Shown: positions 22,372 to 30,968 of the stretch, piece after piece
Numbering within the stretch: the stretch's first letter is position 1
Layout of the letters: each line of letters begins with the position of its first letter
Source: Streptomyces lavendulae subsp. lavendulae
Lineage (GTDB): Bacteria; Actinomycetota; Actinomycetes; Streptomycetales; Streptomycetaceae
Direction: 5' to 3'
NCBI RefSeq assembly: GCF_002803845.1
Contig: NZ_CP024985.1
Span: 4,898,001 to 4,962,000, forward strand
Length of the DNA: 64,000 nucleotides
Translations under genes and position numbers: made by a program
Notes under the pieces: generated by a model
Databases searched by the model: none
What the model was told of the DNA's origin: nothing
Seen by the model: only the letters and a program-made list of their open reading frames with translations

Positions 22372-22875
22372 TCAGTAGTCGACGCGGTCGGACTTGGCCA
22401 GCCAGGCGTTGAACGGGGCCGTGCGGGTCGGGAGCTCCAGCTGCTCGACCGGCGTCGGCCACAGCGACGCGGGCTTCTTCTCGAACAGCTCGTAGAACTT
22501 GAGGTCGTCGAAGCCGGCCACCGCCGCGTCGTGCCGGTCGGCGCAGTAGAGGATCCGGTCGACGCGCGCCCAGAGGGCCGAGGTGAGGCACATCGGACAG
22601 GGCTCGCACGAGGTGATCAGGACGCAGCCTTCGAGGGAGAACGTGCCCAGCTCCTTGCAGGCGGCGCGCATCGCGCTCACCTCGGCGTGCGCGGTCGGGT
22701 CCAGGGTGGCGGTCACCTGGTTGTTCCCGACGGCGACGATCTCGCTGCCCTTGGCCACCAGGGCGCCGAACGGACCGCCGCCGTTGGCCACGCTGTTGGT
22801 GGCCAGGTTGATGGCCTCGTCCATCCAGGCGCGCTGGAGTTCCTGGATTCTGATCTCTTCGGTGTACGCGGTCAT
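22372..22875 (-). CDS. Nucleoside deaminase, guanine deaminase-like (GuaD type)
   Basis: A 167-residue zinc-dependent deaminase of the cytidine deaminase superfamily. The zinc ligands and catalytic glutamate are in TAHAEVSA and CEPCPMC, and the length and the C-terminal sequence (DLKFYELFEKKP) fit the small guanine deaminases and related nucleobase deaminases. The ATG at 22873-22875 has AAAGGAG at ideal spacing. It should convert guanine to xanthine in purine salvage, but cytosine or a related base is possible. Upstream is a long gene-poor interval that must hold its promoter. Confidence 0.88.
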   Translation of the reverse strand: MTAYTEEIRIQELQRAWMDEAINLATNSVANGGGPFGALVAKGSEIVAVGNNQVTATLDPTAHAEVSAMRAACKELGTFSLEGCVLITSCEPCPMCLTSALWARVDRILYCADRHDAAVAGFDDLKFYELFEKKPASLWPTPVEQLELPTRTAPFNAWLAKSDRVDY

Positions 22876-23950
22876 GATCGCTCCTTTTGGAGAAGGTGGG
22901 GGACTTTCCGGATGCTCTGCCCGTGCGGAACACACATCCGGGGCAACTGGTGGGGTCCGCGGAGACCGTCGCCGTGAGGCCCCGGGGGGCGCGGGGGCTC
23001 GGCCGGAATCTGCGTCGTCCGGGTCAAGGCGTCGGGTCCTTCGGCGTACGGCATGGCTGGGGTCGTACGCGCAGGTGGACTCCGGTGTTCCTGGGGTGCG
23101 GGCGGAGGCCGGGCGGGCCGATGGGGCGGGTGGCGGTCGGGCGGGGCGTGCGGTGGCCGCGTGCCGGTCCTGCCGAGCGGACCTCGGCCGGGACCGGGTC
23201 CTCCGTCGGTCGGACGGGGTTCCGTGGGGGCCGGAGGGCTTCGCGCCGGGCCGGCATCGCTTCCGGTCGGATCCGTCCGAAGGGGGATGCGGGCGCCGAC
23301 TCCCGTGGATGACGGACGTCGGATTCCGCGTTGAGGGTGACGTCCGGACCGGGGCAGGCGAATACGACGCTCGGACCGGATAACGTCTCAGTCAAGGCTT
23401 TCCCTTCGTTCCGCGAGATGTCAGGAAGAGCGAGTTCCTGGCCGGAATTCGGGCATCACACGAACGCCTCTCGCATGTGGCCGCCGTGCGGGCACGACGG
23501 CCACAACCCCCCGCTGCATTGCGACTTGTGAGGAGTACACAGCCAACCGGCCGGAGTCAGCTAGGGGGCAAAGACATGAAAACTTCGCAGGTTGAGACCG
23601 TCTCTTCGTAGGGTTCTACGAATGTTGGTCCGCTCGTCATGTCGCCCCTGGCGAATACTCCAGCGGCCCGACCTGCGGTGGGGGTTCAGGGCCCGGCGGG
23701 CGGCCGCGCCCGCCGGAGCGGGGGGAGCGGGAACGGGTGCGGCCGCGCGATATGGCGTGATCGCGTCATCGGATGCGCCCGTGCCGCCCGCGTGGGTGAT
23801 GTGCGGCCGGCGATGCCGTCGGCCGCCCCCGCCGGGGGTGGACGGCGTGACGGCGTCCGCGGGCCGGGAGCGGCCCCTTGGAGATACGTATGAGGTCCGG
23901 AGCGCTCGCGGTGCCGTCCCTGGGTGGATCCTCCGTGGCGAGGGCGGGCG
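22876..23950. other. Gene-poor interval of about 1.1 kb
   Basis: I find no convincing gene here; the open frames lack binding sites and have odd composition. It holds the promoter region of the deaminase, a stem-loop at 23476-23505 (14-base arms with one mismatch, G-G loop) and a possible 11-codon mini-ORF at 23576-23611 (MKTSQVETVSS) whose stop codon sits in a second inverted repeat, TTCGTAG-GGTT-CTACGAA at 23605-23622. The stretch from about 23390 to 23640 is less G+C-rich than its surroundings. It may be the remains of a lost gene and its leader. Confidence 0.5.
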
Positions 23951-24907
23951 TCAGAAGCGCAGGGCCGCCGCGATCGGGAGGTGGTCGCTCGGGGTGCGCG
24001 GGAGGGTCCACGCCGAGACCGGGGTCAGGCCGCTGACGAGGATCTGGTCGATCCGGGCCACCGGCAGCGCCGCCGGCCAGCTGAAGCCGAAGCCCGCGCC
24101 CGCCGCCTGGGCGGAGGTGAAACGGTTCGTCACCCCCGCCAGGGCACTGTCGTCCGTGGTGCCGTTGAGGTCCCCCATGAGGACGGCCGGCCCCTCCGGA
24201 CCCTCCCGCAGCACGGCGTCCAGGCGGCCGGCCGCCGCGTCGCGCCGCCCGGTGGTGAAACCGCCCACGCCCAGCCGGACCGAGGGCAGGTGGGCGACGT
24301 AGACGGTGACGGGCCCGCGCGGGGTGTCCGCCGTGGCGCGCAGCACCAGCCGCCACGGCACCACGGGCGTCGCGGTCACCCCGCGCAGCGGGAAGGTGCT
24401 CCAGAGCCCGACCGTGCCCTCGACCGCGTGGTACGGGTGACTCCGTGCCAGCGCCCGTTCGTACGCGCCCCTCGCGGGCGGCGTCAGCTCCTCCAGCGCG
24501 ATCAGCTGAGCCCCGGACGCGGCGACGGCCCGCGCGGTGCCCGCCGGGTCGGGGTTGGCGTCGTCCACGTTGTGGGTGGCCACGGTGAGGTCGGCCGGGC
24601 CGCCGGTGCTCCGGTCCCCGGCCAGGGTGCGCCCGTGGAGCAGGCCCCACACCAGCGCGGCCACCAGGACGGCGCCGAGCGCGAGGCGGGAACGCCGCAG
24701 CAGGGCGGCCGCCAGCAGCGGCACCACCAGCAGCCCGGTCCACGGCAGGAAGGTCTCCACGAGACTCCGGACGTGCCCGGCCGCCGCCCCGCCCGGGAGC
24801 AGGCGGTGCAGCGGCATCACGAGGGCGGCGAGGACCGCGAGGGCCGCGGTGATCCCCCCGCGGCGGCGGCCGGCGGGAGGGGCCGCAGGCCCGGAGCGCG
24901 TGGTCAC
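23951..24907 (-). CDS. Membrane-anchored endonuclease/exonuclease/phosphatase family protein
   Basis: A 318-residue protein with three or four N-terminal hydrophobic spans (through ALLRRSRLALGAVLVAALVWGLL) and a C-terminal EEP domain. Hallmarks are VATHNVDD, ALEELTP, AHLPSVRLG, MGDLNGTTDD and the terminal TPSDHLPI with the catalytic His. It is a likely metal-dependent phosphodiesterase acting at the outer membrane face. The GTG at 24905-24907 is the first reasonable start after the RidA stop but has no clear binding site, so coupling to RidA translation is possible. Confidence 0.83.
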   Translation of the reverse strand: MTTRSGPAAPPAGRRRGGITAALAVLAALVMPLHRLLPGGAAAGHVRSLVETFLPWTGLLVVPLLAAALLRRSRLALGAVLVAALVWGLLHGRTLAGDRSTGGPADLTVATHNVDDANPDPAGTARAVAASGAQLIALEELTPPARGAYERALARSHPYHAVEGTVGLWSTFPLRGVTATPVVPWRLVLRATADTPRGPVTVYVAHLPSVRLGVGGFTTGRRDAAAGRLDAVLREGPEGPAVLMGDLNGTTDDSALAGVTNRFTSAQAAGAGFGFSWPAALPVARIDQILVSGLTPVSAWTLPRTPSDHLPIAAALRF

Positions 24908-24959
24908 GTACGGGAGGACGCCCGTGCGCCCCGCCGGGTTCTCGCGCGGCGGCGCCCCC

Positions 24960-25448
24960 TCACACCCCCATCGGGGTGTGCAGCTCCACGGTGATCTCCA
25001 CCTCCACGGGGGCGTCCAGCGGCAGCACCGCCACCCCGACCGCACTGCGCGCGTGGATGCCCGCGTCGCCGAAGGCCGTACCGAGCAGCTCGCTCGCGCC
25101 GTTGACCACGCCCGGCTGCCCGGTGAAGTCGGGGGTGCTGGCCACGAAGCCGACCACCTTCACCACCCGCTTCACGGCGGACAGGTCCCCGGCCACCGAC
25201 GCGACGGCGGCCAGCGCGTTCAGCGCGCACCGCCGCGCCAGCTCCTTGGCCTGTTCGGCGCCGACCTCGGCCCCGACCTTGCCGGTCACCGGCAGGGCGC
25301 CGTCCACCATGGGCAGCTGGCCGGAGGTGTGGACGTAGTGCCCGCTGACGACCGCCGGTACGTACACGGCGACGGGTGCGGGGGCGGGCGGGAGCTCCAG
25401 CCCGGCCGCGGCCAGGCGCTCTTCGGGGGTGGTGGGGGTGGCGGTCAC
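24960..25448 (-). CDS. RidA family protein (YjgF/YER057c/UK114)
   Basis: A 162-residue member of the RidA/Rid family, which hydrolyses reactive enamine and imine intermediates released by PLP enzymes. Visible features are VVSGHYVHTSGQLPMVDG, the central QAKELARRCALNALAAV and the terminal VGVAVLPLDAPVEVEI. The usual catalytic arginine of archetypal RidA (RxA) is not obvious: VGVAVLPL stands where RSA-type residues would lie (HARSAVGVAV includes Arg-Ser-Ala just before), so the subgroup is uncertain. The GTG follows GAGGAG by six bases. Confidence 0.87.
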   Translation of the reverse strand: MTATPTTPEERLAAAGLELPPAPAPVAVYVPAVVSGHYVHTSGQLPMVDGALPVTGKVGAEVGAEQAKELARRCALNALAAVASVAGDLSAVKRVVKVVGFVASTPDFTGQPGVVNGASELLGTAFGDAGIHARSAVGVAVLPLDAPVEVEITVELHTPMGV

Positions 25449-25596
25449 GACGGGCTCCTCGGGGGGAAGCGGATCAGTGGTCCGACCATGCCCGCATCCC
25501 GCGCCGAAAGCGGGTGAAAGCGTTCCGCCATCAGGGTGGGATCCGGCGGCGGCCCGCCGCCGTCCGCCCGTCCGTCCGCCCGTCCGCCCGCCCCCC

Positions 25597-26874
25597 TCAC
25601 GGCCGCGTCACGCGCACCTGGTAGCTGCCGTCGCGCAGTTCGCCCACCACCGAGACGCTGATCCCCGCCTTCTCGTCGGTGAAGGTCTCGCCCGGCCGGT
25701 ACGGGGCGTCCGACAGCTCCGCGTGCACGTTGGGCCGCCGCGTACAGCCGCCGCTCCCGGTCACGCTGTCCGCGACCGTCACCGGGCCGCGTCCGGTGTC
25801 CACCTCGGAGTCCACCTTGTAGATGAGGACGCCGGGCTTGCAGATTGCCTCGTCGTTCCCGGCCCGGGTGCGGACCTCCACCGCGTACCCGGCGCTCTCC
25901 GAGAGCGGGACGAAGGCCAGCTTGGTGCCGCCCTCGACGGCCAGCGGCGTCAGGACGTGGTCGCTGACCCCCGACTTCGAGGCGCAGCTGACCTGCGAGC
26001 CGTCGAGCCAGCCCAGCTTCCACTTGTGCCAGCCGAGGAGGTCGTTGTTGGCTCCCCAGTCCTCGCTCATGATGTCCCAGTGGCCGACCGTGCCGCCCCC
26101 GTCCGGGGTGTAGAGGTCGGGCAGCCCGAAGACGTGCCCGTTCTCGTGCGGGAGCACCCGGTAGCCGGTCTCCCGGTAGGTCCCGGAGCCGTCGTCCTGC
26201 CGGCTGTAGACGAAGGACGTGTTCGCGAGCGGCACCCCGTCGGCCATCGGCGCCTCTCCGTTGCCGGAGAAGGTGACCGACAGGACGGTGTCCAGGGCGG
26301 ACGGTCCGGCGTTCGGGGTGACCAGGATGTTGATCAGGTCGTACCGGCTGAAGTCCACCTCGGAGTCGGCGGCCCGCGCGATGTGCTCCACGAGCTGGCG
26401 GTAGCCGGGCTCGTACGCGGAGCCCCGCTCGATCCCGTACGCCGCGAAGGGCATCGGCATCCGCAGCCAGTTCCGTATCGGGGCCTCGGCCCGGTAGGTG
26501 AGCCGCCCGTAGGAGCTGGTGCGGAACCAGTCGGAGGTCTGGGGGAAGAACTCCGCCAGCCGGTCCAGTGCCGAGCCCTCGCCCTTGGCGTCCGGGAAGT
26601 CGATCATCAGGTTCAGCGCGCGGACCTCACCGGTCGAGCGGGAGTACCCGGGCGGCGTCGGCAGTCCCTCCGACATCTGGACCCCCATCGTCCCGGCGAT
26701 CCGGCAGGGCGCCAGGACGGACTCCGCGCTCGACGCGACCGGGCCGGAGGCCGAGTGGCTGCGGCCGGATATGCCGGTGCTGGCGGTGGCGGTGACGCCC
26801 AGGGCCAGTGCCGTCAGGCCGATGTAGGCGCTGGTGCGGCAGGGTCTGCGTATCCGGTGGCGGGTCTGCGGCAT
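25597..26874 (-). CDS. Secreted M6-family metalloprotease
   Basis: A 425-residue secreted protease. After a signal peptide (RRPCRTSAYIGLTALALGVTA) comes the catalytic domain of the immune inhibitor A-like M6 class; the zinc motif is HENGHVFGLPD, followed by GHWDIMS with the Met-turn. A beta-rich domain forms the last 130 residues. I chose the ATG at 26872-26874, preceded by GAAGGCGA. The gene is divergent from the TetR gene and shares the intergenic region, which holds a Crp-type box, so carbon-source control is plausible. Confidence 0.88.
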   Translation of the reverse strand: MPQTRHRIRRPCRTSAYIGLTALALGVTATASTGISGRSHSASGPVASSAESVLAPCRIAGTMGVQMSEGLPTPPGYSRSTGEVRALNLMIDFPDAKGEGSALDRLAEFFPQTSDWFRTSSYGRLTYRAEAPIRNWLRMPMPFAAYGIERGSAYEPGYRQLVEHIARAADSEVDFSRYDLINILVTPNAGPSALDTVLSVTFSGNGEAPMADGVPLANTSFVYSRQDDGSGTYRETGYRVLPHENGHVFGLPDLYTPDGGGTVGHWDIMSEDWGANNDLLGWHKWKLGWLDGSQVSCASKSGVSDHVLTPLAVEGGTKLAFVPLSESAGYAVEVRTRAGNDEAICKPGVLIYKVDSEVDTGRGPVTVADSVTGSGGCTRRPNVHAELSDAPYRPGETFTDEKAGISVSVVGELRDGSYQVRVTRP

Positions 26875-27002
26875 GGAGATCGCCTTCGGGTCCGCGGCAG
26901 TCGGCCGGGTCCGGACTGCGCTCTGTGCGCTCACCCTCCGTCGGCCGCGGCGCACCCGCCCGTCGGAAGCGCCCAAACGAGACGAAACAGCCCAAATTTA
27001 TA

Positions 27003-27018
27003 TGTGATCGGGGTCACA
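27003..27018. promoter_or_regulatory. Crp-type box in the divergent M6 protease/TetR region
   Basis: TGTGA-N6-TCACA is a perfect match to the enterobacterial CRP core and also satisfies the S. coelicolor Crp pattern GTG-N6-GNCAC. It lies 129 bases before the protease start and 131 bases before the TetR start. S. coelicolor Crp acts in development and antibiotic synthesis. Confidence 0.6.
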
Positions 27019-27035
27019 CTCAAGAGTGAAATAAC

Positions 27036-27091
27036 CGGGGACGCAATCCCCGTTTGCATGGGAGTCCCGCTAAGCGGGGACCGGCTCCCCG
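27036..27091. promoter_or_regulatory. Two identical CGGGGA-N5-TCCCCG dyads
   Basis: Perfect dyads at 27036-27052 and 27075-27091, each followed by GTTT-type sequence, have centres 39 bases apart. A GGGAGTCCC palindrome at 27059-27067 lies between them. They sit 58-113 bases upstream of the TetR gene, the place expected for an autoregulatory TetR operator. Confidence 0.6.
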
Positions 27092-27148
27092 TTTGGTGGC
27101 GCCGATTGGCCCGTACGAGTACCGCCACCAGCCCCAGGGAGGCCCCGG

Positions 27149-27880
27149 ATGAAGAGCTCCGCCCGTACGCCCGCGGCGACCGCCCCCGAGGCGTCCGTGG
27201 ACCTCGGCGCGGCCCCCGGCTGCTCAGCCGCGGCGGCTCCTGCCGCAGCCCCCGGCCGGGTCCCGAAGCCGCGCGCCGACGCCGTGCGCAACCGGGAGCG
27301 GATCCTGGCGGCCGCCCGCGAGATGCTGGTGGAAACCGGCGCGGAGGCGCCGCTCGACGAGATCGCCCGCCGGGCGGGCGTCGGCAACGCCACCCTCTAC
27401 CGGCACTTCCCCGACCGGTCCGCGCTCGTCCACCACGTGGTGCTCTACGTGATGGACCGGGTCACGGCCCAGGCCGAGGACTCCCTGGCAGAGGAGGTGG
27501 ACGCGTTCGCCGCGCTCTGCCGCTTCACGCACGCCGCGGCCGACGAGCGGATCGGCGCCCTGTGCCCCATGCTCGCCGCCGGCTTCGACCGCGAACACCC
27601 CGAACTCCTCGCCGCCCGCGACGCGTTGGAGACCGCCGTGGAAACCCTGGTCGCCACCGGCCAGCGCGACGGGCTGCTGCGCACCGACATCGGCGTGGGC
27701 GACCTGATGGTGGCCCTGTCCCAGCTCAGCCGCCCCCTGCCGGGGACGGACTGCGGGGGCGCGGACCGCTTCGTCCACCGCCACCTCCAGCTCTTCCTCG
27801 ACGGGCTGCGGGCCCCAGCCCGCTCCCAACTGCCGGGCGCCGCAGCCACGTTGCAAGACCTGAGGCGTAAAACCATGTGA
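27149..27880 (+). CDS. TetR-family transcriptional regulator
   Basis: A 243-residue regulator. The first 45 residues are a low-complexity leader; the TetR helix-turn-helix spans about 46-95 (core LDEIARRAGVGNATLYRHFPDRSALV). The C-terminal ligand domain resembles the SCO-type TetR proteins that control MFS pumps. The ATG follows GGGAGG by six bases. It lies 100 bases upstream of a co-directional DHA2 pump. The tandem dyads before its start are likely its own operators, so it would control itself and perhaps the divergent protease. Confidence 0.9.
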   Translation: MKSSARTPAATAPEASVDLGAAPGCSAAAAPAAAPGRVPKPRADAVRNRERILAAAREMLVETGAEAPLDEIARRAGVGNATLYRHFPDRSALVHHVVLYVMDRVTAQAEDSLAEEVDAFAALCRFTHAAADERIGALCPMLAAGFDREHPELLAARDALETAVETLVATGQRDGLLRTDIGVGDLMVALSQLSRPLPGTDCGGADRFVHRHLQLFLDGLRAPARSQLPGAAATLQDLRRKTM

Positions 27881-27980
27881 CGCGACCACCCCGCATCCCC
27901 TAGCTTCGACACCGCATTTCGGTCCTTTCATTTCTCAGTAGTTCTTTTCAGTCATTCCGCACAGTGAAGTGGGTACCCCC

Positions 27981-29525
27981 ATGTCCAAAACAGCCGCGGC
28001 CCCCGCGCCGGCCGGCGCCGATCCCAGTCGCTGGAAGGCCCTGGTCTTCATCGCGCTGGCGCAGCTGATGGTCGTCCTCGACGCGACCATCGTGAACATC
28101 GCGCTCCCCTCCGCCCAGACCGACCTCGGCATCTCGGACGGCAACCGCCAGTGGGTCATCACCGCGTACGCGCTGGCCTTCGGCGGACTGCTGCTCTTCG
28201 GCGGCCGCATCGCCGACAAGTGGGGCCGCAAGAACGCGTTCATCACCGGCCTCGCCGGCTTCGCCCTGGCCTCCGCGCTGGGCGGCGCCGCGACCGGTGA
28301 GGCGATGATGCTGGGCGCCCGCGCCCTGCAGGGCGCCTTCGGCGCGCTGCTCGCCCCGGCCGCGCTCTCCCTGCTGGCCGTCACCTTCACCGACGCCAAG
28401 GAGCGCGCCAAGGCCTTCGGCATCTACGGGGCGATCGCGGGCGGCGGCGGCGCCGTCGGCCTGATCCTCGGCGGCTTCCTGACCGAGTACCTCAACTGGC
28501 GCTGGACCTTCTTCGTCAACATCCCCTTCGCGATCGTCGCGGCCGCCGGTGCCTGGATGGTCATCCGCGAGCCGGCCGGCTCCCGCAACGCCGCCCGCCT
28601 CGACGTCCCCGGCGTGATCCTCTCGACCCTCGGGCTGGTCTCGCTCGTCTACGGCTTCACCCGCGCCGAGTCCGCGGGCTGGTCGGACGCGATCACCGTG
28701 TCCCTGTTCGTCGCCTCCGCGGTGCTGCTGCTGGCCTTCGTCGCCGTCGAGTCCAAGGTGAAGTCCCCGCTGCTGCCGCTGCGCGTGCTGCTGGAGCGCA
28801 ACCGCGGCGGGGTCTACCTCTCGCTGGGTCTCGCCGTCATCGCGATGTTCGGCCTGTTCCTCTTCCTCACCTACTACCTCCAGGTCGTGAAGGGCTTCTC
28901 GCCCGTCAAGACCGGCTTCGCCTTCCTGCCGATGATCGCGGGCATGATCACGGGCTCCACCCAGATCGGCGCCCGCCTGATGACCCGCGTCGCGCCGCGG
29001 CTGCTGATGGGGCCGGGCTTCCTGCTCGCCGGCGCCGGCATGCTGCTGCTGACCCAGCTGGAGGTCGGCTCCTCCTACCCGGCGCTGATCCTGCCGGCGC
29101 AGCTGCTGCTGGGCCTGGGCATGGGCACCGCCTTCATGCCGGCCATGTCCCTGGCCACGTACGGGGTGAACCCGGCCGACGCCGGTGTGGCCTCGGCCAT
29201 GGTCAACACCTCCCAGCAGGTCGGCGGCGCGATCGGCACCGCCCTGCTGAACACCATCGCCGCCTCGGCGACCACCGCGTACCTGACCGACCACGCGGCC
29301 CAGGCCGCGGCGGGCGGCGAGGCCGGGAAGCTGGTCCAGGCCCAGGCCATGGTGGAGGGCTACTCCACCGCCATCTGGTGGGCCGTCGGCATCCTGGTGA
29401 TCAGCGCGACCATCGCGTTCACCCTGATCAACACGGGCCGTCCCGGCTCCGGCGGCCCGGTGGCCGGCGGCGCGGGCGCCGACTCCGAGGACGCCGAGTT
29501 CAAGGTCCCGGTGATCGCCCACTGA
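27981..29525 (+). CDS. DHA2-family drug efflux transporter (MFS, 14 spans)
   Basis: A 514-residue proton-coupled exporter of the EmrB/QacA type. Motif C region GGGGAVGLILGGFL, motif A-type GGRIADKWGRKNAF, and motif D1-like MVVLDATIVNIALP at the first span are all clear, and 14 spans are expected. The ATG at 27981 is used; the GTG at 27969 adds four residues. It is preceded by the TetR gene, which probably represses it. The substrate is unknown. A long perfect palindrome follows the stop. Confidence 0.92.
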   Translation: MSKTAAAPAPAGADPSRWKALVFIALAQLMVVLDATIVNIALPSAQTDLGISDGNRQWVITAYALAFGGLLLFGGRIADKWGRKNAFITGLAGFALASALGGAATGEAMMLGARALQGAFGALLAPAALSLLAVTFTDAKERAKAFGIYGAIAGGGGAVGLILGGFLTEYLNWRWTFFVNIPFAIVAAAGAWMVIREPAGSRNAARLDVPGVILSTLGLVSLVYGFTRAESAGWSDAITVSLFVASAVLLLAFVAVESKVKSPLLPLRVLLERNRGGVYLSLGLAVIAMFGLFLFLTYYLQVVKGFSPVKTGFAFLPMIAGMITGSTQIGARLMTRVAPRLLMGPGFLLAGAGMLLLTQLEVGSSYPALILPAQLLLGLGMGTAFMPAMSLATYGVNPADAGVASAMVNTSQQVGGAIGTALLNTIAASATTAYLTDHAAQAAAGGEAGKLVQAQAMVEGYSTAIWWAVGILVISATIAFTLINTGRPGSGGPVAGGAGADSEDAEFKVPVIAH

Positions 29526-29557
29526 CGGGGGCGCCACCGGTACGGGAATGACTGATC

Positions 29558-29591
29558 ACCCCGCTTCGTTCAAATTTGAACGAAGCGGGGT
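29558..29591 (+). terminator. 34-bp perfect palindrome, terminator of the efflux gene
   Basis: The two 17-base halves are exact inverted copies with no spacer; a hairpin loop would open at the central AAATTT. It starts 33 bases after the stop and is followed by a T-rich stretch, so it should work as a terminator. Its perfect symmetry would also fit a dimeric DNA-binding site. Confidence 0.8.
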
Positions 29592-29679
29592 TAGTCTTTG
29601 TGGAGCGGCCCGCGCCGCCCCGCGGCCCCGCCCCCGAACCGCCCGCCGCGGCCCGCACCGATGACCGAGGAGCGCCCCG

Positions 29680-30462
29680 ATGACCACCGCCACCCCCCGC
29701 ATGCCGGCGCTGTACCTCAGTCACGGGGCCCCGCCGCTCGCCGACGACCCGCTCTGGCCGTCCGAGCTCGCCGCCTGGTCCGCGGACCTGCCCCGGCCGC
29801 GCGCGATCCTTATGGTCTCCGCGCACTGGGAGGAGGTCCCGCTCGCCCTCGGCGCCGTCGAACCGGTGCCGCTCGTCTACGACTTCTGGGGCTTCCCCGA
29901 GCACTACTACCGCGTCCGCTACGGGGCTCCCGGCGCCCCCGGGCTGGCCGCCTCGGTCCGGGGGCTGCTGCGGGCCCCCGGCACCCCCGTCCAGGACATC
30001 CCGGACCGCGGCCTGGATCACGGCGCGTACGTCCCGCTGGTGGAGATGTACCCGGAGGCCGACGTGCCGGTGCTCCAGATATCCCTGCCCACCCTGGAGC
30101 CGGCCCGGCTCATGGACATCGGCCGCAAGCTGGCCCCACTGCGCGACGAGGGCGTACTGATCGTCGGCAGCGGCTTCTTCACGCACAACCTGGCCGCCCT
30201 GCGGCACACCGGCCCCGGCGTGCCCGGCTGGTCGGCGGAGTTCGACGCGTGGGGCCGCGAGTCCCTGGCCGCCCGCGACGTCGACGCCCTGCTCGACTTC
30301 GAGACCAAGTCCCCGGCGGGCCGCCTCGCCCACCCGCGTACGGAACACTTCGCCCCGCTCTTCGTCACCCTCGGCGCCGCCGAAGACGACCTCCACGCCC
30401 AGCGGACCCCGGTGGACGGCTTCTGGATGGGCCTCTCGAAGCGCTCCCTCCAGTTCGGCTAG
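29680..30462 (+). CDS. Class III extradiol dioxygenase, 4,5-DOPA dioxygenase-like
   Basis: A 260-residue iron-dependent ring-opening enzyme of the YgiD/LigB-like class. Metal-binding histidines lie in YLSHGAPPL, VSAHWEE and GLDHGAYVPL, and the C-terminal FKSPxGRLAHPxxEHFAPLFV-like part (GRLAHPRTEHFAPLFVTLG) is typical. The ATG at 29680 follows GAGGAG. Plants and bacteria use this fold to open catechol-like rings; the real substrate here is unknown. No catechol pathway genes are adjacent, so it may stand alone. Confidence 0.88.
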   Translation: MTTATPRMPALYLSHGAPPLADDPLWPSELAAWSADLPRPRAILMVSAHWEEVPLALGAVEPVPLVYDFWGFPEHYYRVRYGAPGAPGLAASVRGLLRAPGTPVQDIPDRGLDHGAYVPLVEMYPEADVPVLQISLPTLEPARLMDIGRKLAPLRDEGVLIVGSGFFTHNLAALRHTGPGVPGWSAEFDAWGRESLAARDVDALLDFETKSPAGRLAHPRTEHFAPLFVTLGAAEDDLHAQRTPVDGFWMGLSKRSLQFG

Positions 30463-30968
30463 GCCCCCTTCGGCCAGGCCCCCGGCGGGGCCCGGTGGCC
30501 GGCGCGCGCGCCGGCACGGCGCTTGCGGGTGCGGTCGCAGGGCCGGTCAGGGGGTGAAACATCCCACTTGTGACGGATTCGGGCATTCGATCGCCAGTCC
30601 AGGCAACCGGGGGCCGGTGCGGACCGTCTTCAGGGGTGGAAGTGCGGCCGGGAGCGGTGCCGCGTCTGGGTGAAAAGCGCCCCACGGATGTGACGGCGGT
30701 CTCACGGGGGCGGTGGCCGGGCCGGCCGGCGAGGGTGTGCGCGATGGCCTTCGTCTCCGCTCTGACCTGCGCATCCACCGGCTCTTGCGAGGGTTCTGTC
30801 AGCTCCGTGTAAAGAGTGGCGGGGCAGGATACTGCAAGATCTCGAAGAACAGGGACCGACTGGGGAATTCTGTCCCGATTCCAGTCGTTGTTTCCTTCGG
30901 AAGCGGGCACTCGGGAGAGTGTCCGAGGACGCACCGCGACCGACTCACCGCATCGCAAGGGAGCACGC
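30463..30968 (+). promoter_or_regulatory. Regulatory interval upstream of hrdD
   Basis: About 500 bases without a gene. An 18-base GC palindrome at 30498-30515 can end the dioxygenase transcript. The remainder is leader and promoter DNA for hrdD, including the SigR-type element below. Confidence 0.6.
30863..30889 (+). promoter_or_regulatory. SigR-type promoter of hrdD
   Basis: GGGAAT at 30863-30868 is followed by an 18-base spacer and GTT at 30887-30889, matching the Streptomyces SigR consensus GGGAAT-N18-GTT. hrdD is reported to belong to the SigR disulfide-stress regulon in S. coelicolor. It lies 80 bases before the ATG. Confidence 0.72.

Noticed and set aside
23024..23395. A minus-strand frame of 123 codons in the gene-poor interval
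   Set aside because: The translation is Arg/Pro-rich without structure, lacks a ribosome binding site and matches no family that I recognise.
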